Notes under the pieces: model-generated
The model's database searches: none
What the model saw: the letters and a program-made list of their open reading frames with translations, nothing else
Told to the model about the DNA's origin: nothing
Position numbers and translations under genes: made by a program
Shown: positions 34,282 through 43,690 of the stretch, one piece after another
Position numbering within the stretch: the stretch's first letter is position 1
How the letters are laid out: each line of letters starts with the position of its first letter
Origin: Arthrobacter sp. MYb229
GTDB taxonomy: Bacteria > Actinomycetota > Actinomycetes > Actinomycetales > Micrococcaceae
Direction of reading: 5' to 3'
NCBI RefSeq assembly: GCF_002975405.1
Contig: NZ_PCPS01000002.1
Span: 620,001-684,000, forward strand
DNA: 64,000 nucleotides

Positions 34282-35453
34282 TCCAGTCCGACCTGATGGC
34301 GCCGCTCCAGAAATACGGGGCGCGTGATTTTGCGGTTTGCGGCGAAAGTCGGCTCGGTGCTGCAGGCTCCGGTGGCCAGATCGGCCAGATGCTCGCCGAT
34401 GGCGGGCACAAACTTAAACCCATGTCCGCTAAATCCGGCGCCCACGGTGATCGGTCCGAAGCGATCCAAAATGAAGTCCTCGTCCTCGGTATTGGAGTAG
34501 GTGCAGGAGACCGTCTCAAAACGTTCGGGGTCCACACCAGGTAGCCAGCGTGCGGCATATGCCTGCAACGCCCGAATTTGTTCGTCCACGAGTTCATGCG
34601 GACGGGCATCCGGGTCAACTATGCGGCCCGAGCCGTGCCAGCCGACCTTGATTCCCTCGCCGGGGGTGTGCATTCCATAAATCGGACCGTAGACCGGGGA
34701 GCCGGTATCGCGGGCGGGGTCCAGCGAGTGGTTGAACCCGGGCCACCGTACCGGAAGCGGGGTTTGCGTGAAATGAACCGGGTGCTCTTCGGTGACATGG
34801 ATCCGTGGAAGGCTGATTGCTTCCCCAAGGAGCGACCGGGTCCATGCCCCGGCGGTCACGATGACATGGCGTGCGCGCAGGGTTGAGCTCCCCGCAGGGT
34901 CCTCCAGCTGGATGCTGACAAGTTCCTCGGAGATCACTTGCAGGGACGACACACGCCGAGTGTGGTGAATCGTGGCCCCGGAGTTCAACGCCAGACGTTG
35001 CAGTGTCGAAACGGCAAGATCGGCATTAATCTGACCACCTGCGGGAATATACAGAGCTTCGGTCTCAAATTTCATCCCGGCAAAACGTTCTTCGGCTTCG
35101 GCAATGCTCAGCGTCACGCAGTCGAATCCGGCCGCGCCAAGACTGCGCTGGATCTGGCGTTGCCCGGCTGGATCGCCGTGGTTCACCAACCCGGTGCGGT
35201 TTAGCAGCTCGGTGCCACCGGCCTGGGCAATCTCATCCCACAGGTGGTTCGCGCGTTGCAGCAACCGCACGTAGGGAGTTTCCGCGTAGGCCGGATTGAA
35301 GTTGCGGGTCGCCCCATGCGAGGCACCGTGCAGATGGCCCGGCGCGTACTGCTCGAGCAAGAGCACTTCGCGGCCGCGTGCAGCTAATGAGTGGGCGGCG
35401 GCCGAGCCCATCGCTCCGCCGCCAATGATCAGGTAGTCAACGTCGATACTCAC
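34278..35453 (-). CDS. FAD-dependent oxidoreductase, monomeric sarcosine oxidase family
   Basis: A 391-residue flavoenzyme of the MSOX/N-methyltryptophan oxidase family. The N-terminal FAD motif is DYLIIGGGAMGSAAAHSLA. A Cys near residue 317 in VSCTYSNTEDEDFILD matches the position of the covalent flavin link in MSOX, and GAGFSGHGFKFVPAIGE is a family hallmark. It oxidises secondary or tertiary amines with release of H2O2. The GTG start at 35453 begins the family N-terminus directly; the frame is open further upstream. It is convergent with aguA (4-nt overlap), so it may belong to amine use. Confidence 0.9.
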   Translation of the reverse strand: MSIDVDYLIIGGGAMGSAAAHSLAARGREVLLLEQYAPGHLHGASHGATRNFNPAYAETPYVRLLQRANHLWDEIAQAGGTELLNRTGLVNHGDPAGQRQIQRSLGAAGFDCVTLSIAEAEERFAGMKFETEALYIPAGGQINADLAVSTLQRLALNSGATIHHTRRVSSLQVISEELVSIQLEDPAGSSTLRARHVIVTAGAWTRSLLGEAISLPRIHVTEEHPVHFTQTPLPVRWPGFNHSLDPARDTGSPVYGPIYGMHTPGEGIKVGWHGSGRIVDPDARPHELVDEQIRALQAYAARWLPGVDPERFETVSCTYSNTEDEDFILDRFGPITVGAGFSGHGFKFVPAIGEHLADLATGACSTEPTFAANRKITRPVFLERRHQVGLD

Positions 35454-35571
35454 TAGACAAGCGTAGAACGAGGCAGCGCGGAATTCGTATTCTGCGGTCG
35501 TGCTCGGGTGCACTAACGTAAAGCAATAGGGCGCGACTGCGTTCGGCGCAGGAACTGGAAGGCAACAACTA

Positions 35572-36315
35572 TTGGATACGCTACAACTCGGCGCATTGCT
35601 CGGATTGTCCGCGGCCGTTTTTGTGGGGGCTTCTACACAACGAATCTCCGGCATGGGATTCGCGCTGGTTGCTTCACCATTTCTGGTGATGGTTCTCGGG
35701 CCGCACCACGGGGTCATGGTGGTCAACTTCCTCGGAGCCTGCAGCAGCTTGTTGATTCTGCTTCAGGTATTCAGGGACGTTGAGTATAAGAAGACCTTGC
35801 TGATGCTCGTTCCTGCGGTCGTCATGACTCTTCCCGGCGCCTGGGTTGCCTCGCGTTTAGGCGGCCCATGGCTCACCGTTGGGATTGCCCTGATGGTCAT
35901 CCTTGCCCTGGGTTCGAGCTTCCTGGTGCGCAACCTTCGTACCGCGCAAAGCAAGGGGTTGGCAATCGGGGCCGGCGCCGTTTCCGGATTCATGTCTGTT
36001 ACCGCCGGAGTATCAGGTCCGGCCATTGCGGGGTACGCGGTGGCCAGCCGATGGCCGCAGGCGAAATTCGCCATTTCGGTGCAACTGTATTTCTTTGTGC
36101 TGGCCGTCGCTTCTTTGCTGGCCAAGGGCGGAGCTCCTGAACTTCATTGGACGCAGTGGGTGAGCTGTCTCGTGGCGATGGTTGGGGGAATACTGCTGGG
36201 CAACTTCCTCGCTCCTAAAATTCCGGAGAGGTTTAGCCGCTTGTTCGTTATTCTCGTCGCGTTTGCCGGGGCCGTGACGCTGATGGTCAACGGGCTAACC
36301 CAGGCACTGGCGTAG
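35572..36315 (+). CDS. TSUP (TauE/SafE) family membrane transporter
   Basis: A 247-residue protein with about eight membrane helices, two repeats of the TauE/SafE fold and the typical segments RISGMGFALVASPFLV and GAVSGFMSVTAGVSGPAIAGY. The start is TTG at 35572 with GGAA upstream. Family members export sulfite, sulfoacetate or related anions; the substrate here is unknown. Confidence 0.9.
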   Translation: MDTLQLGALLGLSAAVFVGASTQRISGMGFALVASPFLVMVLGPHHGVMVVNFLGACSSLLILLQVFRDVEYKKTLLMLVPAVVMTLPGAWVASRLGGPWLTVGIALMVILALGSSFLVRNLRTAQSKGLAIGAGAVSGFMSVTAGVSGPAIAGYAVASRWPQAKFAISVQLYFFVLAVASLLAKGGAPELHWTQWVSCLVAMVGGILLGNFLAPKIPERFSRLFVILVAFAGAVTLMVNGLTQALA

Positions 36316-36358
36316 GCAGAAACTGGCTAAAAAGTCTATCAGTGAGATAATTGGTACC

Positions 36359-37615
36359 GTGCGGACCGATGAGAGCATTCAGAACCATGGCAAACCGGCC
36401 ACAGAACTAGACATTGAACGGCAGGCATTGTGGGCAGGCTTTATCTGTTCAATCCTAGGATTAATAGTCGGACTCATCCTGTTCGCAGGTAATCGTCCGG
36501 CCCTCGCCGGTGGGCTATCGGTAGGTGCCGTCGCAGCTTCAACCGGAGCGATCGCAGCAGCCCTGGCAAGTGCGGTGGCCTTTCGGCGGTTGCTGCTATC
36601 GCGCGAGCCGTGGCTCGCACGGATCCCCAGGTGGCGTCAGGCAGTCACCCTGATTGGGCTGGTATTGGTTCATGCAGCAAGCTCGGTGATGATCTTGATG
36701 GTGGCTTTCCACCTGATGCAGCAGGCGTTTTTCGGACTGCGTGTGGATATGCTTGCCGGGTCCTTGCTTGTCAGTGGCGCGACAGGGGTAAGCGCCTATC
36801 TGTGCTTGGTTGCCACGGCTCGGACAAATGCCGAAACTCTGTCGGTGGTTCTGGGTATCTTCATGGCCTCGGGTGTCGTCATCAGCATGCTGCTCGCCGA
36901 GGACCGAGGCTGGTGGCAGTCGATGTTCTCTTCCCTCGGCACCTATGACGCGGGGATTGGTTCCTTCTGGACATTCAATACCACGTTGGTGGTCTCCGGG
37001 CTCGTGCTGATGGCCTTTACCGAATTTATGACCAGAGATCTTGCAAAGCTCGCACGGACCTATAGGTGTCGCCCGAGCTTGGAGAAATACCGGATTGCAA
37101 AGTATCTGCGTCCGCGTCCCGGCGTTGTCCGCTGGTGCCTGTTGGCGGTGGCCGTTGGCGTTATTTTGATCGGGATAGTTCCGGTGAATGTTGCACCCGA
37201 GGTACACGCTACTTTTGTCCGTTTGGCGGCGGCCGGGATGATGCTGCTCCTGATGGGGACTACCGTGCTTCTTCCGGGGTATCCGGTGGTTTTCCATTTG
37301 ATGTCGCTGACGGCACTAGGAGCCCTATGGCTGTCCTTCTTGCTATGGCAGGAATGGAACTACTACAACCTCACCGGATTTGAACTTGCCGTGGTCGCAA
37401 TTCTCTTCACCTGGATCTCGGTGTTCATCCGTACAACTTCGGCACTGATCCACGACAAGAAACAGCAACTTCGCAAGGAAAAACGTGCGCGCAGACGTGC
37501 GCAGCGTGAACAGTTGGCCGGTGCGCAAGATCCGGCAGCCTCAAATATCGATCCGCATTTCAACCACGGCGAAATCCGTCGTAATGGTGAGGACGCAGGT
37601 TTCCAGAGTCGATAG
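36359..37615 (+). CDS. Polytopic membrane protein, family not identified
   Basis: A 418-residue protein with roughly ten membrane helices between residues 22 and 360, a basic C-terminal tail (KKQQLRKEKRARRRAQREQ near 365-385) and a hydrophilic end. No catalytic motif is visible. The starting codon is GTG at 36359. It is followed nine bases later by a GPP34 gene on the same strand, so the two may form a small operon concerned with membranes. The family is not recognised. Confidence 0.75.
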   Translation: MRTDESIQNHGKPATELDIERQALWAGFICSILGLIVGLILFAGNRPALAGGLSVGAVAASTGAIAAALASAVAFRRLLLSREPWLARIPRWRQAVTLIGLVLVHAASSVMILMVAFHLMQQAFFGLRVDMLAGSLLVSGATGVSAYLCLVATARTNAETLSVVLGIFMASGVVISMLLAEDRGWWQSMFSSLGTYDAGIGSFWTFNTTLVVSGLVLMAFTEFMTRDLAKLARTYRCRPSLEKYRIAKYLRPRPGVVRWCLLAVAVGVILIGIVPVNVAPEVHATFVRLAAAGMMLLLMGTTVLLPGYPVVFHLMSLTALGALWLSFLLWQEWNYYNLTGFELAVVAILFTWISVFIRTTSALIHDKKQQLRKEKRARRRAQREQLAGAQDPAASNIDPHFNHGEIRRNGEDAGFQSR

Positions 37616-37624
37616 CCTTGAAAT

Positions 37625-38278
37625 ATGTTGATCTCCGAGAAGCTGTATTTGCTACTGACCAAGGATGACGGCCGCCCCGAGACGGTGATGAGCTCTTATG
37701 GGTACGGGATGAACGCGGCGGTCATTGCCGACCTGATTCTGGGCGGACGAGTGGGCTTGACCGAAGACACGAATCCGCGCATCACAATCATCGGGGCGGG
37801 GCCAATCGGGGACCCGGTATTGGCGCATTCCCTGGACAGGCTCGAAGGCAAAGACGGCACAACCCTGGATTCGGCCGTTGCGATCAACCGACTGTGCAAT
37901 ATTCGCTTGGTAACAGATTCTTTAGCCAAGCAAGGACTCGTGGAACACGGAGAACGCAGCTTCTTTGGTCTGGGCAAGGGGAATGTGAAGGTACTGAACG
38001 GGCAGTTGGAACGCCAATTCCGTTTCGGGCTGCGGTCGGTGCTCCAGGGGCAACGGGAGGCCGAAACCCACGAGGCAACGCTGCTATCCATCTTGCAAGG
38101 CATGGGCGTGGTGCCTGATGTCCTAGCCGAGGAGATCGAACCGCTGAACACTGCAGAGGCCAAGCAACGGATCAAGGAAGTCGCCACGGACTCCCGTGCT
38201 GGGGACGCGGTACGCAAAGCGGTGGCAACGATGAACAGCGCGGTCGCCACGACCACCATCCTTCCGGGCTCTCGCTGA
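37625..38278 (+). CDS. GPP34 (GOLPH3/Vps74-like) phosphoprotein family protein
   Basis: A 217-residue bacterial member of the GPP34 family, related to eukaryotic GOLPH3, a phosphoinositide-binding protein. The N-terminus LISEKLYLLLTKDDGRP and GYGMNAAVIADLILGGRVGL are typical, as are ITIIGAGPIGDPVL and the all-helical C-terminal half. Actinobacterial members are common and of unknown role. The gene is overlapped on the opposite strand by the extended 3' end of a GntR regulator (37696-38943). Confidence 0.85.
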   Translation: MLISEKLYLLLTKDDGRPETVMSSYGYGMNAAVIADLILGGRVGLTEDTNPRITIIGAGPIGDPVLAHSLDRLEGKDGTTLDSAVAINRLCNIRLVTDSLAKQGLVEHGERSFFGLGKGNVKVLNGQLERQFRFGLRSVLQGQREAETHEATLLSILQGMGVVPDVLAEEIEPLNTAEAKQRIKEVATDSRAGDAVRKAVATMNSAVATTTILPGSR

Positions 38279-38943
38279 GAAGCCGGTAGCCATGCGGGCT
38301 GCTCGACCAAACCGGCTTGCATCACGACGTCCACGGTGGCTTGGAAGTGCTTGCGCAGCAGCACGCCGAGCTGCTGCGCATCGCGGGCCAGGGCCTCATC
38401 GAGAATATCTGCGTGCTCCTGCTCAACATCGCGCGCCACCGCCGCTTGTGACGGTGCGGCCCACCGGCGATAGAGCTCCGTGAAATTCGCCAAGTCGGTG
38501 GAGGGTTTCAGCCTCGGTTGGCACTCGCAGGGAGCCAAAAGCTGATGATGAAATTCGCGGTGCGCAACCGACCAGAGCGGGTTCACGCGATCCGGTTCTT
38601 CGGGTAGACGGCGTGGGGTTCGCGAAAGTTTATGGTGCGCGGCGATGAGCCCGGATTCCCAACCTACGGTTCCACGCTCCACGGCCAGCCGTGCCGCGAG
38701 CGCCTCGGTGGCACAGCGGAGCTCGGTAATATCTGCCAATTCTCCAAGGTTCAGATCTGGAACGAAAAATCCGCGATTGGTGCGGATGGCAACAAGGTAT
38801 TCACCGGCTAAACGAGTCAAGGACTCGCGAATGACGGTGGTGCTGGTGCTGAATTGCTCGGCTAACGTGGTGGGCTGCAAGCGATCTCCAGGAGACCAGA
38901 ATCCGTCCAGAATCGTACGGCGAATTCCTTCGAGCGAATGCAT
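37696..38943 (-). CDS. GntR-family regulator with 3' extension antisense to GPP34
   Basis: Residues 1-225 (about 38270-38943) form a normal GntR regulator: winged helix (GDRLQPTTLAEQFSTSTTVI, RESLTRLAGEYLV) and an FCD domain. No stop follows; the frame runs a further 190 codons through the antisense strand of the GPP34 gene to 37696, with low-complexity Ser/Arg/Pro-rich content typical of shadow coding. Either the natural stop was lost by mutation or the end overlaps genuinely. The regulator part is convincing, the tail is not. A palindrome at 39004-39016 lies upstream of its start. Confidence 0.75.
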   Translation of the reverse strand: MHSLEGIRRTILDGFWSPGDRLQPTTLAEQFSTSTTVIRESLTRLAGEYLVAIRTNRGFFVPDLNLGELADITELRCATEALAARLAVERGTVGWESGLIAAHHKLSRTPRRLPEEPDRVNPLWSVAHREFHHQLLAPCECQPRLKPSTDLANFTELYRRWAAPSQAAVARDVEQEHADILDEALARDAQQLGVLLRKHFQATVDVVMQAGLVEQPAWLPASQREPGRMVVVATALFIVATALRTASPARESVATSLIRCLASAVFSGSISSARTSGTTPMPCKMDSSVASWVSASRCPWSTDRSPKRNWRSNCPFSTFTFPLPRPKKLRSPCSTSPCLAKESVTKRILHSRLIATAESRVVPSLPSSLSRECANTGSPIGPAPMIVMRGFVSSVKPTRPPRIRSAMTAAFIPYP

Positions 38944-39003
38944 AGATGCCTTTGCCCCGCTGGCCTCTTTCTTATTGGCGAAACCTTGAGCGCAAAATCC
39001 AAG

Positions 39004-39016
39004 ATAATCAGATTAT
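39004..39016. promoter_or_regulatory. Candidate GntR operator
   Basis: ATAATC-A-GATTAT, a perfect 13-bp palindrome between the GntR gene (minus) and the type III polyketide synthase operon (plus). It could serve autoregulation or control of the synthase operon. It is short, so confidence is modest. Confidence 0.4.
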
Positions 39017-39116
39017 GTCTGGCTACTCAGAGTATTGAGCGATTTCGCTTCTTCGTGTTCCCCCTGTGTTTCGCTGCACCCTTTACGTAGCGTGGCGGTG
39101 GGCCTAGGCTCGGCTC

Positions 39117-40238
39117 ATGCCAGTGATGCTGCGTACTATCCAGACCGCCGTACCAGAAACGCTCCTTCGCCAGGACGAAGTTCGTGATGTCTTTGCGCTG
39201 CAACCTGGGTTGTCCCGTTTGGGTCAGCGGCTGATCGCTACCTCCTTCGATTCCTCGGCAATCAACACCCGCTACAGCTGCGTCAAAGACTTCGATGCCA
39301 AGCACCCTCCGGCGAACCCGTTGTTCTACGACGCAAGCACACAACTGCTGCATTCCCCGAGCACCGCCACCCGCAACCGCGAGTATGTGGCCCATGCCCC
39401 GGCCCTCTTTATCGGAGCCGCGCAGAAAGCCCTGGATGACTGCCCGGATCTGACGCCCGCGGACATCACCCACGTCATTACCGTCTCCTGCACCGGTTTT
39501 TACAACCCAGGACCGGATTACCAGATTGTGCGCGCGCTGGGCCTGAAGCCCAATACGGTGCGGCACCATCTGGGGTTCATGGGCTGTTATGCGGCTTTCC
39601 CTGCACTGCGTGCGGCTAAGGACTTTTGCCTCGCGGATCCGCAGGCGACGGTGCTGGTGGCCTGCGCGGAGCTGTGCACCCTGCATGTGCACAGCTCGAA
39701 CGACCCGGACACCATCATGGGTTCTGCGCTCTTTGCCGACGGAGCCGCGGCGGCAATCGTCACCGCACGCGGCGACAGCGGGTTGAGCATGGACGCCTTT
39801 GAAACGGTGCTCACCCCGGTCGGCGAAGAGGCCATGGCGTGGAATATCGGGGATGAAGGATTTGAGATGGTGCTCGGGACCTATGTTCCGCACATCATCG
39901 ATGAGCATATCAGCGGCGCCTTGGAACCGCTCTTCGCGAAGGCTTCCATCCCGGAGACAAGCTTTGCCCAGATCAAGCATTGGGGGATTCATCCCGGCGG
40001 ACGAGCGATCCTGGACCGCGTCCAGAATCGCCTCGAACTCAGCGATACCCAATTAGCACCTGCCCGCAAGGTCTTGGCCGAATACGGAAATATGTCCAGT
40101 GCGACGGTCCTATTCGTGCTCAAGGAAATCATGGATGATCGGCAAGCCAACTCGGGCGAACGAGTCTGCGCCATGGCCTTCGGTCCCGGACTGACCGTGG
40201 AAACCGGGCTGTTCACCCTGCACGGGGAGGCTGAATGA
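39117..40238 (+). CDS. Type III polyketide synthase
   Basis: A 373-residue chalcone/stilbene-synthase-like enzyme that condenses malonyl-CoA units onto an acyl-CoA starter. The catalytic triad is visible: Cys in HLGFMGCYAAFPALR near residue 157, His in HWGIHPGGRAI near 294 and Asn in YGNMSSATVLFVL near 325. The length is typical. It is the first of three overlapping genes with a methyltransferase and a FAD oxygenase, a known actinobacterial set for alkylpyrone, alkylresorcinol or related quinones. The exact product is unknown. Confidence 0.93.
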   Translation: MPVMLRTIQTAVPETLLRQDEVRDVFALQPGLSRLGQRLIATSFDSSAINTRYSCVKDFDAKHPPANPLFYDASTQLLHSPSTATRNREYVAHAPALFIGAAQKALDDCPDLTPADITHVITVSCTGFYNPGPDYQIVRALGLKPNTVRHHLGFMGCYAAFPALRAAKDFCLADPQATVLVACAELCTLHVHSSNDPDTIMGSALFADGAAAAIVTARGDSGLSMDAFETVLTPVGEEAMAWNIGDEGFEMVLGTYVPHIIDEHISGALEPLFAKASIPETSFAQIKHWGIHPGGRAILDRVQNRLELSDTQLAPARKVLAEYGNMSSATVLFVLKEIMDDRQANSGERVCAMAFGPGLTVETGLFTLHGEAE

Positions 40239-40948
40239 CGAGTCTGCGGCGCAGCATTGGAGTCGCAGAGGAAATGGATCGACCGGACTGCGACCCTACG
40301 TTGCTACGCCGGACCTACGCGCAGTTTCCGCTGGTAAATCGAGTTGTCGCCGGATGGCGCGGAAACTATGTGCGGTTCATCCGCCCGGTGCTGCGCCGCC
40401 GGCCCGAAACAAGAATTCTGGATGTGGGTTGCGGAGGCGGTGACCTCGCAATGAATCTGGCCCGCTGGGCGCTCGCCGATGGGCTTTCAACTCAGATCCT
40501 CGGGATAGATCCGGATCCGCGCGCCATCGGCTATGCCCGGCAGGCTATGCGCCGGGCGGCGCTACCGGAGGGCGTGGTGCAATTCCGTGAGACTACAAGT
40601 GCGCTGCTCGCCGCTGCCGGGGAGCAGTTCGACGTGGTGCTCTCGAATCACCTGCTGCATCACCTGGAAGCGCGCGAATTGCAGCAGCTGCAGGTGGACA
40701 CCGAATCGCTGTGCACCGGGATCGGCCTGCATAGCGATATTCGCCGCGCCCGAGCGGCGTTGCTGTTGTTCGGCACGGCTACGCTGCCGCTGGCCGGTAC
40801 CTCGCTGATCCGCCGCGACGGGCTGGTCTCCATCCGGCGCAGCTATACGTCAGCGGAACTGCGTCACCGGGCCAGGCCAGGCTGGGAGGTTCAGGCACAA
40901 CGGACTTACCGAAATGCGCTGCTCTGGAAGGCCGCCGGCAGTGGATGA
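40235..40948 (+). CDS. SAM-dependent methyltransferase of the polyketide operon
   Basis: A 237-residue class I methyltransferase. The SAM motif I is ILDVGCGGGDLAMNLA near residue 66, followed by GIDPDPRAIGYA and a post-motif FDVVLSNHLLHHL. It overlaps the polyketide synthase stop by four bases (ATGA) and the next gene's start. It most likely methylates the polyketide product on carbon or oxygen. Confidence 0.9.
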   Translation: MTSLRRSIGVAEEMDRPDCDPTLLRRTYAQFPLVNRVVAGWRGNYVRFIRPVLRRRPETRILDVGCGGGDLAMNLARWALADGLSTQILGIDPDPRAIGYARQAMRRAALPEGVVQFRETTSALLAAAGEQFDVVLSNHLLHHLEARELQQLQVDTESLCTGIGLHSDIRRARAALLLFGTATLPLAGTSLIRRDGLVSIRRSYTSAELRHRARPGWEVQAQRTYRNALLWKAAGSG

Positions 40949-42068
40949 GGTAGCGATCATCGGAGCCGGACCGGTGGGGCTGACCCTGGCGATCCTGCTG
41001 GCCCAACGCGGGCAGAAGGCCACGGTGTACGAGAAGCGCACCGAACTAGCCGGGCATTCACGGGCGATCGGTCTGCACCCACCGGCCCAGCGGATCCTTG
41101 AACTGGCGGGGCTCGGCCCGCGGGCGCAGGAAAGCGGAGTGCCGATCCGCCGCGGCATCGGAATGTCCGCGGGCCGCATCATCGGCACCATGGATTTCGC
41201 GGTGATCGGCGGGGACTACCCCTTCGTCTTGTCATTGCCCCAGCAGGTCACCGAGTCGCTGCTGCGCGAACGCCTGGCAGAGCTTGCCCCGGGGGCACTG
41301 GTGTCCGGGGCCGAGTTCTCCGGCCTTCTGGCGCAGTCGCCGGACGGGGTGGAATTCACCGCCGGCGGCACCGCGCACCGTGCCCGATGGCTGGTCGCGG
41401 CCGATGGAGTGAACTCTTCGGTGCGCAGGAGCCTAGGAGTTCCTTTCGCCGGGAAAGAGCTGCCCGACACCTACCTGATGGGAGATTTTCCGGATACCAC
41501 GCAGCTGCCCCATACCGCCGCCTTGTTTTTGCACCCGGCGGGGATTGTGGAATCTTTCCCCTTGCCGGGTTCTTTGCGGCGCTGGGTAGTGCGTGTGGAC
41601 GGCCAGGACCGCGGCGGCTCGGCCGCCGAGGTGGTTGATGCGCTCTGCCATCGGGTGGGTTTTGTGCTCGACGCCGCGAGCTGCACCATGCACAGCCGCT
41701 TCACTACCGCCAACCGGCAGGTTGCCTCGATGGTCCATGGGCGGGTGGTCATGCTCGGGGATGCCGCGCACCAGATCAGTCCCATTGGGGGACAGGGGCT
41801 CAGCTTGGGATTTGCCGACGCGCTGGAGCTGGCAGCTCGGTTGGCTTCCCACGCATCCCTGGCCGGTTTCTCCGAAACCCGATTGCAGGCCGCGCGCAAG
41901 GCGGGATCGCGTGCGCAGCTGAATATGATGCTGGGCCGGCCCTTGCCGCGATGGCTGGCCCCGGCACGCGATGTCCTGATTTCACGCCTGGCATCGAGCC
42001 AACGAATCCATGACGGTGCCGCCCGCAGCTTTACGATGACCGCACGTGGAGTTCCGCGAAGTAGCTGA
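40941..42068 (+). CDS. FAD-dependent monooxygenase of the polyketide operon
   Basis: A 375-residue class A flavin monooxygenase (p-hydroxybenzoate hydroxylase-like). The N-terminal motif is VAIIGAGPVGLTLAILLAQ, the DG motif is ARWLVAADGVNSSVRR and the second FAD motif is RVVMLGDAAHQISPIGGQGL. The GTG at 40941 has GGAAGG nine bases upstream and overlaps the methyltransferase stop. It probably hydroxylates the polyketide ring to a quinol or quinone. Confidence 0.92.
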   Translation: MDEVAIIGAGPVGLTLAILLAQRGQKATVYEKRTELAGHSRAIGLHPPAQRILELAGLGPRAQESGVPIRRGIGMSAGRIIGTMDFAVIGGDYPFVLSLPQQVTESLLRERLAELAPGALVSGAEFSGLLAQSPDGVEFTAGGTAHRARWLVAADGVNSSVRRSLGVPFAGKELPDTYLMGDFPDTTQLPHTAALFLHPAGIVESFPLPGSLRRWVVRVDGQDRGGSAAEVVDALCHRVGFVLDAASCTMHSRFTTANRQVASMVHGRVVMLGDAAHQISPIGGQGLSLGFADALELAARLASHASLAGFSETRLQAARKAGSRAQLNMMLGRPLPRWLAPARDVLISRLASSQRIHDGAARSFTMTARGVPRSS

Positions 42069-42182
42069 TGCGCGGGAGGGTGCCGCTGATTCTCTCCTTG
42101 GGGAGGGCTCCGGAGCAGCAAGCACCATGCGTGCCCAAACTCACCGCCAACTTCCAGTGGATACGTGAAACAATAGGTAGTA

Positions 42183-43478
42183 ATGACTTCCAGCGACTCC
42201 ACCACACTTTCCGCCGTTGAACGCAAGGCCCTGCGCACCGAGCAGGCCGCTGCCCAGCGCGCCCAGCAGCTGCGCATCTCCAAGTCCCGAGCCGAGGCCG
42301 AGGGCCGCGCCCAGGTCGTGCCAACGGCCGAAGGATGGAAACAGGAGATGGGCGCCGATGGCCGTCCAGAACTGCAGTTCGCCACCAAGCGCCGCGTCGC
42401 CCAGCCGCCAACGCACCTGGCGGACCTGAGCCTTGCCGAACGCCAAGCGAAGCTGAAGGAACTAGGCCTTCCGGCCTTCCGCGCCAAGCAGCTTTCGACG
42501 CACTACTTCACGCACTACACCACCGACCCGGAGAAGATGAGCGATCTTCCCAAGGAGCGCCGTGCGGAACTGGCCGAGGCCATGTTCCCGAAGCTGCTCA
42601 CCGAGGTCAAGCGACTGACCACCGATGACGGCAAGACCATCAAGTTCCTCTGGCGCCTGTTCGACGGTTCGCTGGTCGAGTCCGTGCTCATGCGCTACCC
42701 GGGCCGCATCACCCTATGCATCTCTTCGCAGTGCGGCTGCGGCATGAACTGCCCATTCTGCGCCACCGGACAGGCGGGGCTGACCCGCAACATGTCCACC
42801 GCGGAAATCCTGGACCAGATTGTCCAGGCGAACCGGGTGATCGCCGAAGGCGGCCTCGGTGGCCAGAAGCATCCGGACGAACGCGTGGGCAACATCGTGT
42901 TCATGGGCATGGGCGAGCCGCTGGCGAACTACAAGCGCGTGATGAACGCGGTGCACCGCATGGTTGCCGACGCCCCCGAAGGCCTGGGCATGAGCGCCCG
43001 CGGCATCACCATTTCCACCGTGGGTCTGGTGCCTGCCATCCGCAAGCTGACCGAAGAGAATGTGCCGGTCACCTTCGCGCTGTCGCTGCATGCCCCGGAC
43101 GATGAGCTTCGCGATGAGCTGATCCCGGTGAACTCACGCTGGAAGGTCGACGAGGCGCTGGACGCCGCGTTTGACTACTATGTGAAGACCGGACGCCGCG
43201 TCTCCATCGAGTACGCGCTGATCAAGGACATGAACGACCATGAGTGGCGTGCCGAGCTGCTGGCGAAGAAGCTCAACGCCCGCGGTCGCGGCTGGGTCCA
43301 TGTGAATCCGATTCCATTAAATCCGGTACCGGGCTCCATCTGGACCCGCAGCGAGAAGGACATCACCAGCAAGTTCGTGCGCCGCCTGGACAGCCTCGGC
43401 GTACCCACCACGCTGCGCGATACGCGCGGCAAAGAAATCGACGGCGCCTGCGGGCAGCTCGCAGCCGACGAAGACTAA
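42183..43478 (+). CDS. rlmN: 23S rRNA (adenine2503-C2)-methyltransferase
   Basis: A 431-residue radical-SAM enzyme that methylates A2503 of 23S rRNA (and A37 of some tRNAs). The [4Fe-4S] triad is CGMNCPFCATGQAG near residue 186. Other family segments are VFMGMGEPLANY, STVGLVPAIRKL, SLHAPDDELRDELIPVN and PFNPVPG-like PLNPVPGS. The C-terminal Cys is in DGACGQLAADED. An N-terminal extension of about 85 residues is rich in Ala and charged residues, as in related Actinobacteria. Confidence 0.96.
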   Translation: MTSSDSTTLSAVERKALRTEQAAAQRAQQLRISKSRAEAEGRAQVVPTAEGWKQEMGADGRPELQFATKRRVAQPPTHLADLSLAERQAKLKELGLPAFRAKQLSTHYFTHYTTDPEKMSDLPKERRAELAEAMFPKLLTEVKRLTTDDGKTIKFLWRLFDGSLVESVLMRYPGRITLCISSQCGCGMNCPFCATGQAGLTRNMSTAEILDQIVQANRVIAEGGLGGQKHPDERVGNIVFMGMGEPLANYKRVMNAVHRMVADAPEGLGMSARGITISTVGLVPAIRKLTEENVPVTFALSLHAPDDELRDELIPVNSRWKVDEALDAAFDYYVKTGRRVSIEYALIKDMNDHEWRAELLAKKLNARGRGWVHVNPIPLNPVPGSIWTRSEKDITSKFVRRLDSLGVPTTLRDTRGKEIDGACGQLAADED

Positions 43479-43492
43479 ACATCTGTGACTAG

Positions 43493-43534
43493 GGCCTTTG
43501 CTTCACGTGAAACACGTGGAGCAAGGGCCCTTTT
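43493..43534 (+). terminator. Terminator after rlmN
   Basis: A long hairpin with arms GGGCC(T)TTGCTTCACGTG and CACGTGGAGCAAGGGCCC around AAA, with one bulge, followed by TTTT. It ends rlmN transcription. Confidence 0.85.
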
Positions 43535-43690
43535 CGCGTTTAGGGGTGCCGGCAATCTGGCGCGCGGCCTGTCCGGAGACGCTATTTCTGGGTTCGCCGG
43601 TCGGGGCGGGCTCCGCGAACACCGGCAGCCGCTAAGACACAGGCGCCGACTCAGCAAGAGCAACCGCGGCCAAACCGGTAGGGTTCAGAT

